A program made the translations under genes and the position numbers. Under the pieces are notes generated by a model that saw only the letters and a program-made list of their open reading frames with translations, ran no database searches and was not told where the DNA came from. Of a stretch of DNA of 7,327 bases, positions 5,545-7,327 are shown in pieces (position 1 is the first letter of the stretch; every line of letters begins with the position of its first letter). Location: positions 1-7,327 of the forward strand of contig CAJXGP010000091.1 of the NCBI GenBank assembly GCA_913053915.1, read 5' to 3'. The stretch comes from an uncultured Ignavibacteriales bacterium. GTDB taxonomy: Bacteria; Bacteroidota; Ignavibacteria; Ignavibacteriales; Ignavibacteriaceae.

Positions 5545-7224
5545 TTATTTAAACATCGGCGGATGTTTCAATTGAAATCCGGTAGCATCCTGATATGCTT
5601 TTGCAACAGCAAGTATTTTACCTTCTGTAAATAATTGCCCTACGAAAGTAATACTAGTCGGATGACCATCTTTAGTAAATCCGTTGGGAAGTACTACCAG
5701 CGGATTCCCGGTTAAATTAGTTACCAGCGAATTATCACCTTCCAACGAAGGAGCTAAATACATATCAATTTTGTTTTCTTTAAACATTTTATCCATTTGT
5801 TGGATTAAAAGAAATCTTATCCTGTTTGCATTGATATATTCAACAGCCGGGATAAATCTGGCAGCTCTAAAAATATTCGGCCAAGCGTTTTTACCTTGCC
5901 TGACCAGCAAACTATCTCTATTACTTCTAGTCAATTTATCAAAAGATGCGCCTGCTTCTGCATCCAGAATAAATGAGATGTCGTTTACCGGTAAATCAGG
6001 GAGTTTTATCGGTACTAATATTGCACCGAGTTTTTTCATTTCTTCAATGGTTAGTGAATCTTCGGATTTAAATTTATAATTTTTATTAAAATCATTTACC
6101 AGATATCCAATTCTCAGTCCTTTTAATTTTATATGAGGTTCATAATTAAAAGGGACATTATACAACGTTTGGTCGATACCGTCGGGGCCATAAATAGCAT
6201 TAAAAACAATAGCATCGTCTTCAACATTTCTGCTAATAGGTCCAATTTTATCCATAGACCAGCTAAGTGCCATAGCACCGGTTCTGCTTACCCTGCCGTA
6301 AGTCGGCCGTAAACCAGTATCACCACATCGGGTAGAAGGAGAAACAATTGAACCCCAAGTTTCGGTTCCAATAGCATACGGAACTAGCCCTGCAGAAACA
6401 GCAGCAGCAGGTCCCGCGGATGAACCGCTAGAGCCTTGGGTAGTATCCCAAGGATTTCTTGTTTTGCCACCGAACCATACATCACCCATTGCCAAAGCTC
6501 CCATACTTAATTTAGCTACCAGCACTCCGCCGGCATCTTCCAATCTTTTAACTACAGTTGCATTTTCATCTATCATTTGATTTCTATATGGTGCAGCTCC
6601 CCAGGTAGTTTTATATCCTTTCACGGCAAGCAAATCTTTTACTCCAAAAGGAATTCCCTGAAGCGGTCCTTTATACTTACCTTCTGAAATTTCCTTATCG
6701 GCTTTTTCAGCCTGCTTCATTGCAAGTGCTTCTGTTAGTGTTATTGTAGAATGAAGCTCCGGTCCATATTTCTTTAATCTGTGAAGAAACATCTTAGTCA
6801 ATTCTACCGAGGTTACTTTTCGCGTTTTAAGTAAATATGCTAATTGACCTATTGAATAATAAGCTAGATCATTCAAGTTTTCAGGCATCTTTGTTTTAGA
6901 ATAATCGCTCATTTTAAAGGAAGATTTACCCTTCGGAAGTTTAAATCCCTCGGGAATCGGATTAAAAAGTATAGCAGGAGGTACACTATTATTTAGATTT
7001 ATTTCTCTTATCCGCTTATAACTCTTAAGTCGTGAATTTAATAAACCCAGCATAGAGTCTTGTTCTGCAGTTGTAAAATTAAGCCCCATTATTTTTTCAG
7101 CATAAGATACTATTTGACGTGTTACAGGCTTATTTTGAGTATGAGACACAATAAATGCGCCGAATAAAAATGATGCTACCGAAATCAATATCGGTAAAAA
7201 CAATTTTCGTAAACGTTTTATCAT
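5545..7224 (-). CDS. Membrane-anchored amidase signature (AS) family hydrolase
   Basis: Predicted hydrolase of C-N amide bonds, 559 residues. The N-terminus has a positive cluster (KRLRK) and one hydrophobic helix at 8-27 without a clear cleavage site, so it is probably a signal anchor with the catalytic domain outside the cytoplasm. An unassigned helical/linker region (28-115) precedes the AS domain (about 120-555). The triad is K196 (IPFGVKDL), cis-Ser S268 (QGSSGSSAG) and nucleophile S292 (GTETWGSIVSPS). The 24-residue S268-S292 spacing equals that of FAAH and GatA, and the domain continues with CGDTGLRPTYGRVSR. The usual GGS before the nucleophile is WGS here. GatA is unlikely: there is an N-terminal anchor, no gatB or gatC nearby, and extra length. 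The ATG has AAGGAG 6 nt upstream. Substrate unknown; peptide amides or carboxamides are possible. No partner gene lies adjacent within the window. Confidence 0.93.
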   Translation of the reverse strand: MIKRLRKLFLPILISVASFLFGAFIVSHTQNKPVTRQIVSYAEKIMGLNFTTAEQDSMLGLLNSRLKSYKRIREINLNNSVPPAILFNPIPEGFKLPKGKSSFKMSDYSKTKMPENLNDLAYYSIGQLAYLLKTRKVTSVELTKMFLHRLKKYGPELHSTITLTEALAMKQAEKADKEISEGKYKGPLQGIPFGVKDLLAVKGYKTTWGAAPYRNQMIDENATVVKRLEDAGGVLVAKLSMGALAMGDVWFGGKTRNPWDTTQGSSGSSAGPAAAVSAGLVPYAIGTETWGSIVSPSTRCGDTGLRPTYGRVSRTGAMALSWSMDKIGPISRNVEDDAIVFNAIYGPDGIDQTLYNVPFNYEPHIKLKGLRIGYLVNDFNKNYKFKSEDSLTIEEMKKLGAILVPIKLPDLPVNDISFILDAEAGASFDKLTRSNRDSLLVRQGKNAWPNIFRAARFIPAVEYINANRIRFLLIQQMDKMFKENKIDMYLAPSLEGDNSLVTNLTGNPLVVLPNGFTKDGHPTSITFVGQLFTEGKILAVAKAYQDATGFQLKHPPMFK

Positions 7225-7230
7225 GATTTA

Positions 7231-7236
7231 CTCCTT
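7231..7236 (-). promoter_or_regulatory. Shine-Dalgarno site of the amidase gene
   Basis: AAGGAG on the minus strand, 6 nt before the ATG at 7222-7224. It supports that start, which also gives a well-formed N-terminal membrane anchor. Confidence 0.75.
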
Positions 7237-7287
7237 TTTCTTTTTTGAAATGAATCTCAGGTCGGTTTTTTATTTTAAATTAAGAAG

Positions 7288-7299
7288 TTAATCGATTAA
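7288..7299. promoter_or_regulatory. 12-bp perfect palindrome upstream of the amidase gene
   Basis: TTAATCGATTAA lies 63 bp before the amidase start, where a promoter or operator would be expected. A perfect 12-bp palindrome could bind a dimeric regulator, but AT-rich palindromes also occur by chance. No convincing -35/-10 pair was seen around it. Confidence 0.3.
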
Positions 7300-7327
7300 T
7301 TACTATGAAAAATTATTGGTAAATCTT

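Noticed and set aside
5684..6079. 131-codon plus-strand ORF
   Set aside because: Antisense to the C-terminal half of the amidase, with no recognisable domain; an overlap shadow despite its length.

Overview
This AT-rich window carries four protein genes, all on the minus strand. It looks like a chromosomal segment from an FCB-group bacterium. The best guess is Ignavibacteria or a near relative rather than a classical Bacteroides. Three things suggest this: the low GC, a Bacteroidota-style beta-propeller/Y_Y_Y sensor kinase, and clear Shine-Dalgarno sequences before two genes (AGGAGG before the response regulator, AAGGAG before the amidase), since many true Bacteroidia lack such sites. The taxonomy is an inference from gene style; no marker gene is present.

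Layout, right to left in transcription order. (1) 7224-5545 encodes a membrane-anchored amidase-signature hydrolase with a complete Lys/cis-Ser/Ser triad. (2) After a 233-bp gap, about 5311-4664 encodes a small six-helix rhomboid serine protease with an acidic C-terminal tail. (3) 4663-3936 is a 728-bp gap with no convincing gene. It does hold a 12-bp inverted repeat, a nested dyad, a repeated CACCGG-type motif upstream of the sensor, a short degenerate tandem repeat, and a weak plus-strand small-ORF candidate. (4) 3935-705 encodes a 1076-residue sensor histidine kinase: signal peptide, fourteen propeller blades (two seven-bladed propellers), Y_Y_Y domain, one transmembrane helix, HisKA_3 and HATPase_c. 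(5) 81 bp downstream, 623 to the left edge encodes a NarL/LuxR-type response regulator missing only its last few codons.

The sensor and regulator almost certainly form one two-component system. A periplasmic ligand would be bound by the double propeller, the signal would pass through Y_Y_Y and the membrane helix to the kinase, and phosphate would go to Asp54 of the regulator, which binds DNA. This is the unlinked counterpart of the Bacteroides hybrid two-component sensors, where the same sensor is fused to its regulator. Nothing in the window identifies the ligand, and no polysaccharide-degradation genes are next to it. The amidase and rhomboid are separate units by spacing; no functional link to the sensor is visible. 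I found no RNA gene, CRISPR array, transposase or convincing intrinsic terminator, and no clearly undescribed system. The most open questions are the sensor's ligand, the altered phosphatase position in its H-box, and the structured 728-bp gap.
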